From positions 9,871,694 through 9,935,693 of the forward strand of contig NC_079369.1 in NCBI RefSeq assembly GCF_021018895.1: a stretch of DNA of 64,000 nucleotides, read 5' to 3'. The translations under genes were made by a program, and so were the position numbers. The notes beneath the pieces are model-generated. The model was given only the letters and a program-made list of their open reading frames with translations. It was not told the DNA's origin and ran no database searches. Source of the DNA: Seriola aureovittata. Its lineage: Eukaryota > Chordata > Actinopteri > Carangiformes > Carangidae. Below are positions 33,424-45,400 of this stretch, piece after piece; the stretch's first letter is position 1; every line of letters begins with the position of its first letter.

Positions 33424-36400
33424 CTAATGTCCACTCTCTGTCCGTGCAGCAGTCAACGAAGGATATGAACTGCGACCAAACAATGTCTCATCCACTGAGA
33501 AAGTGCTCAGTCTGTCTTTACTGAGAGTGTGTTTGATGTCCTGGATCAGCTGCACGTCTCTTCTCTCTCCGTTGATGCTCCCATCAGTCGGTTTGGGTTG
33601 GATCTCTCCGTTGTGAGACTCCTCTTGGCTTCCATCTTCAGACTTGGATGTTGTAAAATCAGTTATTTCTGTAACTTCGTGACTTTGTTCTTCTGTTTTT
33701 CCCTGCGTTTCCTCTGTGTCTTTCAGTCCATCTGGACTCGCTGAATGCTCGCAATGCTCTTCTGTTTTGGATGATGGTAAGAGACCTTTAATCTCTTCAG
33801 TTTCTGTTTGTTTTTCATTCAAGTCTGGACCATTATCCGTAGTTTCCTCTCCACTTTGGTTCTCTATGACACTCTCAGGTTTGCCACTGGCAACTGAATG
33901 ATGAGTACCTGCAATGCTTTCCACTTCAGTTTTGGAAATCTCATTTTGCGTCAGAGTTGGTTCATCTTGAACTTTGTCTTCCTCTAGAGATCCCCTGCTT
34001 CCTTTTCTTTGCCCGTTTGTAGACTCTTCTTCATTGTCTTCAGTCTCTGTTTTTGGTATTAACTCCTGCACCTCAGTCTCCTCCTTGTCCTGGAGTGTAT
34101 GTCTGGCAGGCTCGTTCTCATGATGTTCACCATCTTGAGTTTGTTCGATCTCGAGGTCTGACTCTACAGCTCCCACTTTGTTTTTTTCCGTTGTCTCATT
34201 TTCATCTTTATGCATTTGCTCTTCTTCTGCATTTTCAGACATCTTCACCATCTTAAGTGGACTCTCGGATCTTGGCAGCTCTGTTGATTTTGTGGCTTCT
34301 TCACTCGAGATGGACACTTGAGTCTGTGAAGCCTCTTCCTTCAAGTCTTCTAAAGGTTCAACAAATGTCTGGAAAAACTTTGAAGTTTGATGCATGGTCA
34401 CCCAGTTTGTGACTAGATCTGTGCTGTCTTCTGCTGCGAGGGCCTCTGGAGTTTCTTTACCTGTTGCGACGCATTCTTCTGCGTTATCAGCCTCATTGTT
34501 TTGTGCTTGAGGTTTGAGCAGCACACTCGCTCCTTCCTCCGAGGCCTTGCTCGCCTCCTCCGTGTCTGCTCCATTTTCTCCGTCAGCAGCAGAGAGGTTG
34601 ACGGCAGCGGCGGCGGCAGCATTTTCATCAGAGTGTGGGTGTTTGTCAGACACTGCAGGGGTCTCATCTAGTAAGTGAGTTGTACCACCTAAATCGGGTG
34701 TTGAAGATTGTGCCTGTGCGGCAGAAGAAGCAACTATCACCTCATGGACATTATTATCATTATTTCTGGTTGAGTCTGAATCTCTGTTTTCATTATCCAG
34801 GTCAGATTTGTTGCCATTTTCATCTTTAGTTTCCTCACGGTCGTCTCTGTCTTCATTCAGGCCATCTACTGTAGATCGCTCTTTTATCTCCGTCACAACT
34901 GTTTCTTGCTCTGAATCTTTTTGAGCAGATTCATCTTGTTTTTCAACACTTTGATCCCCCTCCGTAGCTTCACTTTCTACAACATCTGTGTCAGGACCCT
35001 GATCCACCTTGTCGTCTCCAGACTCCACAGTTACTTCTTTTACTTCTGCACTTTCATCTTCAGCCGGTTCCTCCTCTGTTTTTCCTTCGTCTTCAACATG
35101 CTCTGCTGCTTTCACATCATTATTGTCCTCAGTTGAAGCCTCTGTCGTATCGTCATGAGTTTTGCTCTCTGCTCTGGTAGAAATCTCCCCATTTTCTGCA
35201 TCAACTTCTCCATTTTCAATGTCGGTACCTGCTTCCTCAGTTTCTTCCCCAACGTCTTCACACTCCATCACATTGTTTAGCATCTCCTCGTTTGCTTTAC
35301 TCTCACCTGCTGCTTCATTGTCGCCAACGACCTCTGACTCAACAGTATTTTCATTAGATATTTTCACATCATCTGGATTTCTCTCGGGTTCCTCAGTCAT
35401 CACAGATATTTCCTCTCCCTCTCCGGTCTTACAAATTATGATTTCTTCCTCTTCAGATTCTTTGAGATTTTTATTCTTTTCAGATTCACTTTGCGGAGCT
35501 TTGTTCTCATTGTCATCTTCCTCTTCATTTTCTGCTTCGTCACCCTTTTCTTCATCGGCATCTGTCTTTGTCTCTTTTATTTCTTCTCCTTCATTAGTTT
35601 TATCAGTTATGGCTCCCTTAGCTTCAGATTCTTCCTCGTCATTTTTATTCTCCACACATTCGCTCTCCTCATCTTTTTCTGTCTTTTCTGATTCATCAGC
35701 TCTCTCTTCATTTGCAACTTTATCCTGCCCGTCAAGGGTTTTCTCCGCTGGTTCTTCATTTGTCTCTCCTGCAGTGTTTGAGTTAGTTTTAGTATCCTCT
35801 ACAATGATTTCCTCATTTTCTATCCTTTCTTCTGTCTTACTTTCATCATTCCCTTCTTCTTCTGTTTTATAATTTTCATCAGTTATTGTTTCATCTGAGT
35901 TTGTTTGTTTTTCTTCCTCCTTACTGTCCTCCTCAATTTTCTCCTTCTCTACCTCATCATCTATTTCCACAGATTTTTCTGTCTGCTCTTCTCCCAACCT
36001 TTCTTGTTGACTGCCATCCTTACTTGCCTCTGCTGCTGACACTTCGTCTGCTTCCTCCTCTTTAATATCATCTTTACTGCCCTCATCTTTTGCATTGTCC
36101 TCACTTATGTCTGCTGTTTTTTCCACTGTGGTATCTCCGCTCCCCTCCAATGAGCTGCTTGAGTTCTCTGCTGTGACTTCTGTTTCTGATGCTTCAGTTC
36201 TGTCCTCGCTGTCTGCCTGCTGCTTCTCCTCTGTGTCGGTTACAGGTGCCTCTTCACAGCTGAGGGCCTCTCGCTCCTCTGAGGGCTCTGCTTTCATCTC
36301 CATTGTCTCGCTCGCTGTCATCCTCTCCTCTGCATTATCTGACGCTGCTGTCTCATCAGTTGTTTTATTCGGCTCTGATACTGATGATTCATCCTCCACA

Positions 36401-39400
36401 CTGCTTTTTGCCCCTTGCCCCGTCTCATCGGGCTTCACCTCCTCTACTTCGGCAGTTTTCTCTTCATTTTCTTCATCTTTTTGTGCTGCGTCTGCATCAT
36501 TGGACTCAGCTGCTGCGTCTTCCTCAGGCTCTGACGTTTTGTTTTCTTCTGTCATGTTCTCTTCAGACACAGGATGTAGATCTGCACCTGTGTCCTCTAA
36601 CTTCTCCTTTTCTGCTGCTGCTTCCTCTGATGCAGGGTTTTCATCATCTTCATCTATTTTGACCATCTCAGCTTTAGTATTATCACTGTTCTCATGAGGC
36701 TGTTTTTCTGTTTCATCCTCCTGTTCTTTTGGCTCAGATGTCTCTTCGAGATCCTGAACCCCTTCAACTTGACCAACACCAGCACTTTCCTCCTGTTTCA
36801 TCTCTTCTCTGAGGGTCTGTTGCTGCTCTGTAAATGTCACTGGTTTCTCTGGAGCTACATTTGTACAAAAAACAATTAAGAGCTTGTTGAGGAAAATGTA
36901 TTTTCTTCAAGATTTGTCTTGTGTAGTTTGCAAAATCATTTGAATGAAATTGTGAAATCTCCTACCATTGTTGTTCTGTTTGTGGCCTTTATCTGTGGCC
37001 TCCTCCTCCTCCTCCTCCTCCTCCTCCTCCTCCTCCTCAGTACTGGTGTCGCTCAGTTCGGGCTCAGAGCTGCAGTGGGACTCCTTCAGTATGGCTTCTG
37101 CCAGCTTCTCCTGCACAGATTTAGCTTGGGATAGGAAAAAAAGACATGCAATGATATGAGTTCACATTTCTGTAGGAACAGGATAACGAATGGTGACCAA
37201 ATGTTGTGTTTTGTATAATGTCAAAGCAATGAGAGAATTGAGCCAATGAAGAGACATATAGCCATGAACAAAAAAACATGTCTTTAATCTTTTCAGGTGC
37301 AAACATAAGGGAGAAAAACAACATGCAAAATGATAATTAAAATTCAAAGAAGGAAAAAAAAACTTTTCAGTATAAATTCAGTACACATCTCAAACAAAAA
37401 TGGAAACACAATGCAAATATAAACTCTAGATGATGAAAAAACTAAAAGAAAGTAAGTCACTTAACTTTGGCACTCAAGTGTTTTGTGCAAACTGATCCCA
37501 TGAGTTTGAATAGAATTCCACCAAAAATCTCTTTCATTAATGGTACACTTAGAAATATGTGTAAGTTAAATATTTATGGGCAATAAGAAAAAGTAGGAAG
37601 CAAGCTGCTTGTATTTGTGTGGGTTCTCTCTATACATGATTATTCTGTAGCTCTTCACTTATTTCATATGTTGAGCTGTTTGAAATGCTGGGATTGTACA
37701 CTATGCAAATACATGTATTTTTACATCAGTTGCGGCTTCCTCTTTCTATTCTGATTGCAACTTCATCCCCTGAGGGCGGTTCATTTTTTTCTGAGTTATA
37801 TTTTGAATTGTTTGTTTATTTATTTTTGAACCCAGAATATATAGTGCAACAGTAAACTGTGTAAAAAAAGAAAACATAGGTTCAACAAGGCTTTTATTGT
37901 GAAATACAATCAAAATATAGTTATATGTGAGAATTTCTTATTAATATCCAAAATCTTGAAACTCATTTTGAATGAAATTGATTTTGACTATTAAAAAATG
38001 GATCGGACAGAAACACACCACAGACACGTCACAACATCACACAGAAAAAAAAAATACGACAGACAACTGTAATTTTTCCACTATTAAAATGTAAGAACAT
38101 CATAATACTACAATTAAAATATCACAAACTAACAATACTGTAGTAGTGTCACAGTAATTATTTAATTGCTGTCAGGGCTGTGTTATTGTGCAAAGCTGTC
38201 TCGACCTAAGCCCTGGTGGTGATAATAGTGGAAAAATCTCCATTCAAGATGGACCGATCCATTCCTCACTCAGGTGAAAGCTCCACAGTTGTATCTGTTG
38301 GTTTATACTCACCCCTCTCCTGCTCCTGTCCCTCCTCCTGTTTGCCCTCATCTACCGTTTTCTCAGCCTCTTTGTCTCCCGCGGTGTCATGACTCTGTTT
38401 ATTCTCTGACCCTGAGGGGACGCTGGAGTCAGAGATGTCAATCTCCGTGCTGTCCCCTGCACTGTCCTGTAGATCCGTGTCTTTAGCCGCAGCAGACTCA
38501 GCCTCAGTGCCAGCTGCTGCTTCTTCTGGATTTGGTTCATCTTTTTCTTCTGGTGGAGCAACCGTTTCTTCTTGATGAACCTCTTCAGGTTGCTCTGCTT
38601 TCTCATCCTCTCTTGATTCTTTTGTAGCTTCAGCATCACTCGCCTCCCGGTCGCTGCCTGAACAGCTGGAGCCCGACCGGGACTTTATGTCTTCTGTTAA
38701 AGAAAGAGAAAGCATTTTAAATTCTTTAACAGAACCATTCTTTAATCATTCTCCACACTTCCAATATAAATGAATATGAGTTATAATTCCTCTCTAACTA
38801 AGGAAATAAACTGTTGTAAATATGGTTTGTTGGTCTACAAAAAATATACAGGAAGTTTTTTATTTTACATTAAGAAATTATGTTAACATTTTCAACCTTT
38901 TTCCTGGGATTCAGACTTGATTGGACAGCAGAAATTAGTGTTTGAATGCCTTCGAGTGTATACCAAATAATTCTGTTTTGCTGTATTAAAAGCAGGTTTC
39001 AAATGAATAACACATGTGTGGTGTAATGCCTCCTTAGTCTCAATTATTCTCCTCTCAGGCATTACATGAAACATGTGTTCTAACGAGTAAGATCACCCAC
39101 CATCCTTCTCATCGTCTTCAGTCTCAGAGGCATCTCTCTCTTTAACCACCATCTCAGTTTCACTGGTTGGAGATGGGGATTTCTTTTCTTTTGGCTCCCC
39201 TGCAGGGCCTTCATCATCTGCTTCAAAGTCTTCTTCATAATCTGAGGGTAAGGACACAGAACATTTATTGAGATACTTTAGATACTTTATTGATGCAGTC
39301 ATGTTTTATGTACTCAGAGGTTTGAGTCATTATACCATCTCTGACTTTGTCCTCCTCAGCTGCTCTTTCTTCTTTGACTTGAGTCTCCATGTCCTGTCGC

Positions 39401-42400
39401 TGACTTCTTTCATAGTCCGAATGGGAGGCAGCATCCTCTCCAGTCCTTTCTGTTTCCATCTCTTGAGCATTCTTTGAGCTGGTGACTGCCTCCTCTCTTC
39501 CTCCCTCCTCTTTGACTCTCTTTGGTGGAGGTGTGGGCTTTTTGTCCAATCCCATTGCTATGATGCACCTGAAAAATGTTCATAAAGTATTAAAGGGCTC
39601 AGTTTTAAAGAATAACTTGTCAGTTTGGGAAAATACACTGATTCGCTGTCTTGCTGAGTCAGATGACAGGATAGATAACCTCTCTCATATCCATCCATTA
39701 AACCTGCAATAACTGATTATTTTGGAAGCGGAAGCACAACTGTCGACACAACACTGACATACAATCATCAAGTTAATGTGGTGAAGTTGTGAGCAAACAG
39801 AGCAGAGACAGAGCAACATCAGTGTTCATTTGGAGCTGTGTTTGTGGCCATCAGATAAATGCAAGTCTGATATTCACTCTCTTTTAGCTCAGTTTTGGTC
39901 TCCACCAACTAAAGTTGCAGGCCAGAAAACCAAGACAATGAGCTGAAAGGAGCTAAAACTGCTGAGTCTACTCATCTACTACAACTGACCCTTTTCCACA
40001 CAAGTAGTCATTATTTTAATATTGTTAATATTGAATATTAATTGTAGCTGCTTGAAGCTGGAGCCAGGAGACACATTCAACGGACAGATAAGAGAGTGAG
40101 ATCGATCTTCTCATCTAATTCTTGGCAACAAAGTGAAAAACAATTTTTCCCAATATGTCAAATTAAACTAAAAACACATAAAATTCTGCCTCTTATTGTG
40201 ATTTTAGTATCTCAGGTGTTTTATAATAGACTTCTTGTGTTAGAGGCACACTTTACAGGGAGACCTTACTTGTAGCAGGGTGAGGCCCCTTCTACACTGG
40301 AGAAGCCAAAGTGTCCGTGCCTGCCGCCAAGTCTGGAGCCTTTCCTGTGTTTGAACTCACAGCAGGAGCTCAGCCGCTCCACCTGCAGCCCGTTCAGGAA
40401 GAAGGTCAAACTGAAGGGGAAGCCTCTGTGTCGCCTTGAAATGAACTGGAAAGACTCTGAGGGAAAGATCGAGCGTGTAGATGAAAGCAATTTATTTAAA
40501 TCTGTGAGTTTGCCATTGCAGAACAGCCTTCCTACACCCTGTGATGTACCTCTGCATTTCCCTACCTATGGTTTATCTAAATGTGCACACACACTCCTAT
40601 CTAAGAAACACAATCACAGATGGTGACACACTGACCTCCCTCGCAGAGCTTGCCTTTGTACACACACAGGTTCTCTCCTCCACAGTGCTGCTGAAACACT
40701 TTGACCTCGTCCCTCATGTCACTCAGGTCGTGGGAGAGATGAACCGTTTTGCCAAAATACACCATGTTCACACACACTCTGCTCTGGTGCACAGAGCTCC
40801 TCAGCATGACGGGGTCCTGGATGGAAAAAAATGCATGTTGGGGTCAATGACTGTGTATCAATTAGTCAATTAGTTATATTTTCTAATCCCAAATTTGACT
40901 GGGTGAAATTTACTGTCTACATTTATAGTGATAAATGTCATGAAAACTATTCTTATAATATATCGATGCATTGTATGTTCTTTTTCATTTTGTCTCACTA
41001 CTGACATTTTGTCCTGATTATTCATAATATGACCAGTTACAATAGAGTAATTGTCCAAATAACTGGCATAGTAAACTTAGGCCAGTACGCGATGCATAAT
41101 GTTGTTAAACTGATACTTAATATTGATTCATTTACGTTTATTTGATTTTGTTTATTGTCCAGCTTTGGTGTAACCTCTGGGTTAAATGTGCATATGTAGT
41201 GCATTTAATAAGGATCTGTTGCTACAGATGAAGTAATAGAAAATGCTTGAAATCTTCTATGCAGCTTTGTATTTGCATTTTGGCAACACATTTAGACAAA
41301 TCAAGACACACACAAAGACATAATCTCCTCCTACTAGGTGCAAATCAATGCATTTTATGGAAATCTGAATTGTCTTTCCTAATTCATCTAAAGAGGCTTC
41401 AGCTTGTAAGTTTGTTGTGGAAAGTTTTGTTGCCAGGGAAAAAATAAAGAGAGATAAAGACCTCAGTGATGTCAGCTCCACTGGAAGCAGTGGTAGGACG
41501 CAGTCTGCGGCCTCTGAGTGTGCTGCTGGGAGTGACCTTTACCCCCCTCTCTTTCCTCTTTGTGGCTGGAGGCACTGGGGTGACAAAATTGTTGATCACC
41601 GGGAGGCAGTAGGGCGAGATGCCATGGGAGGCCTCCACTGTGGTCAAACGTCTCCGGGACTCCTTGTCCGTCTGAGAGGGAAGTTAATGAAGTCACATTT
41701 ATGAAAAGCCTTCAGCATGTGTGTTGCTGTGGCAGCTCAATAATTCAACAATAATTATTATTATTATTGTTATATTATTATTATTAGAATTACAATAATA
41801 ATTCAATAATGTCTGTATGTGTGGGCAGTTACTTTTATTGTAGACAAGAGCTTGCTGGAGAGGTATTTGTCCACTGAGAGCTGAAGGGCAGCTACTCAAA
41901 ACTGTGGTTTTGTGATGTAGAAAAATGGAAATATGAACTTTTATGCTTTTAGTATTGAACAAAATAAATTTCAGAGCATGAAGCCATACTGTGCAATACA
42001 GAGTACAATACTATCAAGAATTTTTTATTAAGTTTCTACACCTCTAGAAAGTAGGTTCCAAACAATATTACCAAAAGTAGATTTTAAGATTTTAGAAAGA
42101 AGAAAGTATTGGTCTCAAAATAGATATGATTTTATCTGAATAGAAAAACATAAAACTGTCCCTCACTCCTTCTATACAAGCAGGTGGTCACATGTATTAA
42201 TGTCTTATGCGTCACGGTCTCACAGTGCAGTTGAACAGCTGGTCGTTCTCATTGGAGGACTCAAGGTGTCTGTAAGGGGAGCTGCGTCTGAGTGAAGCTG
42301 TGGTGCTGTTACTGTGGATCGGCTTCAGACGCACCGGCCTCTGCATCTTCCCTGGAGCCGTGTTGGGTCTAGACGATCCAGGCTACAGCACACACAAAAC

Positions 42401-45400
42401 ACATGACACTGTATATGTATCACCATGGAGACCTCTATGTCAGCATTTTCCGTGGTATCTTTGTGGTTCACGGCTGCCTTATGCACACCCATATATGCAT
42501 GCTATAATTAATTATTGTTATACTCAGTATGTTGTGGTGTTTAAATTGAATTATTTCTGCTGTTTTTTTTTTTTTATATCATTATGAAGTATTTTTTCTT
42601 ACAGTGTTCCAGTTGGGGATCATTAAAGTGTCAACCTACCTTTATTCATAAAGGTAGACTTATTTAATAAATTGATGATAAATGTCATCAATAAATTTGT
42701 GCAAAATGCACAGTAAATGCAGTAATCTTCCCAGAAGTGCCCTGACATTTTTCCAAACATATTACTGCTGCCGTATTTTAAACAAGGCTCAACCTGCTGA
42801 GGTGAGATGCTTTCAGACTTAAGAAGAGAGAGATTTCACTGGGTAAACACAGAGATCAATGCCAGGATTACTGGCTCTACTTATTCTGGCATCAAGGTCT
42901 GTGACTTTTTATGTTTGAAAGATAACCTGAATCCAAATCCTTCTACTTCACTTTAAACACTCTCGTCTGCACACAGAGAAAATGAGCTAATTCCAGAAGA
43001 GACAGCTCTTCACTCGTTAAGTGTCTGTGTAAACATGGCAACTGTCAGCGTGCACAGATAATGATTTACATTACAGACAGACATTCATCACCTGAAGGAA
43101 TGTCTTGGACTGAGACACCACTTGATTGTGGCTGAGTTTTTGAGTGATTAAAACAGATCAGAAACAGCTAGTCTGGCTCTGGCCAAAAGAAAGCAGTTCC
43201 CCAGCAACTAGCATAAACTCCAGAAAGTCAGCGTCCAGCACATAACCTTTTCTAAAAACTAGAGATTATCATTTTCACTCTTTGGTTTTGGTTCTCATCA
43301 TGATTCTCATCAAGAAAGTGAATAAGCATATTTCCCAAAATGCTGAACTACTTCTTTAATGAAATGTCAATATTTTAAATACAAACCTAATCGCAGATCA
43401 GCTGTCAGGTATGAACTAAAGTTGGATAGATGACGCATTGTGATATTGTGTTTTTCAGGCAATAAAAACATATTTTACTAATGAGGGCAGTGCAAATTTT
43501 TAAATGAAACCTCATATTTTTATCCTGTAAGACACAGGTCTGATTGACCTATCCATCTCACACTGATTGACCTAAAAAAGGCTCCTTAACTAAAGGTCAA
43601 AATGTTTAACTCAGCCATAATATCGCTCTGTTTAATTGTGTTGTAACATTTAAAAACATTACTCTTGTTTGTATAATGGAGACACTGTGATTAAAGGTCA
43701 AATTTCAAGGAAGCAAGGAATCTGGACGGAACTTCAATCAGTGTTGTTTGTAGTTCTGATTGGTCAACCGTATGCCTGCATCATTCATAGGTGCCGATTT
43801 ATTAAATGCAATATTACAACAATGCGGAGGTGGAGGACTGGAGTCACATGACTTGACTCAAGTCAGACTTGAGTCAGACTTGATAAAAGACTTGATTTAA
43901 CTTTGACTTGGTACTTGCGACTTGAGACTGGGCTTAGACTTGAGACAGGTGACTAGAACCCTAAATATTTGCATTTTTCCATATATTTGCATTTTGTTTT
44001 CGAAACATGATTGGGTGATTTCTAGTATGATACCTGCAAACCCAAGTCCAAAAATGCTCAAATTTGGATTGCAGGAGGAACATAGCACAATGCAAGTCCC
44101 ATATGGAGATGTACTGTAATAGTAATAACCAGAATGGCACACAGTGGAGCTCATACCTCCCATTTCCCATCCTCCCACCAACTTTGGGGTAAATCAGTTA
44201 AGTACTTTTTGATGGTTAAAGTTGTTGGTTAAGAATTGAGAGTTGCATGTGACTTGCACATGTGTGTTACTCCCACCTCTGCAACAATGTCCACTCAATC
44301 TACTGGTGCACCAAGGCAGACGTTCAACTCACAGACTCAGAGGATTCGGAGTGCTCCCCCTCTGGCCCAGAGTGCTGTTTTCGGATGCCCCTTGCACCCG
44401 TGGGTGGGCGTGGAGACAAGATGCGGATGATGTCTTCTTCATATCTTTTAGAGCGCTCCACCTACCAAACAAGACCATCTATTAATATTACACTGTATGT
44501 GGCTATATGTGAAAACATTTGTTCCAGATTAAGATATATTTCTTCAAAATGATTCATGTCACTAACATGTATAATTTCACTTTAAAGAATACATGACTCA
44601 GATTGGACCCTCTGTATCCATAGAAACACTGAAGATGACTTTTTTAATAGATCAACATTGCAAATTAACTCTTTCTAACACATGCTGACCAATGTTTTGT
44701 GTCATATCATTTAAGAGTCATTAGTTTATAAAATAGGGCAGGGAGGCAGTGTTTAAATGTAAATGATGTACCTTGATCTTATGCACTCTTTCCCTCCTTG
44801 CAAACTCCTCCAGTTTCTTTTTGATCTCTATTTGATGGAGACGCTGCATGGGAGGGGCACAGGACAAATTAGCATCCCACATTATTCAAGGAGGAGCAAA
44901 GATTGGCTGATAGTGCTTTTTTTTCCCACTGTTTTTGTTTCTGGTACACTTTGTTCACCCCACCTCCATCTCCAGCACCTTGTGGAAAATGGCCTGGGCC
45001 AAGCATTCACGAACATGTCTCTGGTGGGCTCTCTGGATCAGCTTGTGTCTGTACTCTTTGTCTGGAACAATACGCCCACTCCTGGTGATCTAATAACAAC
45101 AACAACAGTCTCAGCAGTGTTCAATCAATGAGTTTTTAAGGACTGATAACAATGTTTTCAAACTGAGGTCACCAACAGCTGATACTTTGTGCAGCACTGA
45201 AATACAATGCTAGACAAATTAAACTTCCTCGCAGGTTTTATGCAACTTTCATGTTAGTGATGGCCACAGTGTAATAGCCAATATTCAATAAAGATCATTA
45301 CTAGACTGGAATGTCAATGATCAAATTTCCCTCACTATGAAGGATTGCAGGCTGTAAAAATGATTGATGCAAATGGTGAAAGTTTGACAAGTGTTTGTTC

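Noticed and set aside
35162..35872. 236-codon Ser-rich open frame on the plus strand
   Set aside because: It is the exact antisense of the Glu/Asp-rich erich3 exon; GAA/GAG codons read backwards as TTC/CTC and shifted give Ser and Phe. The minus frame has homology and splice context.
36095..36697. 200-codon Ser-rich open frame on the plus strand
   Set aside because: Same antisense artefact of the erich3 last exon.
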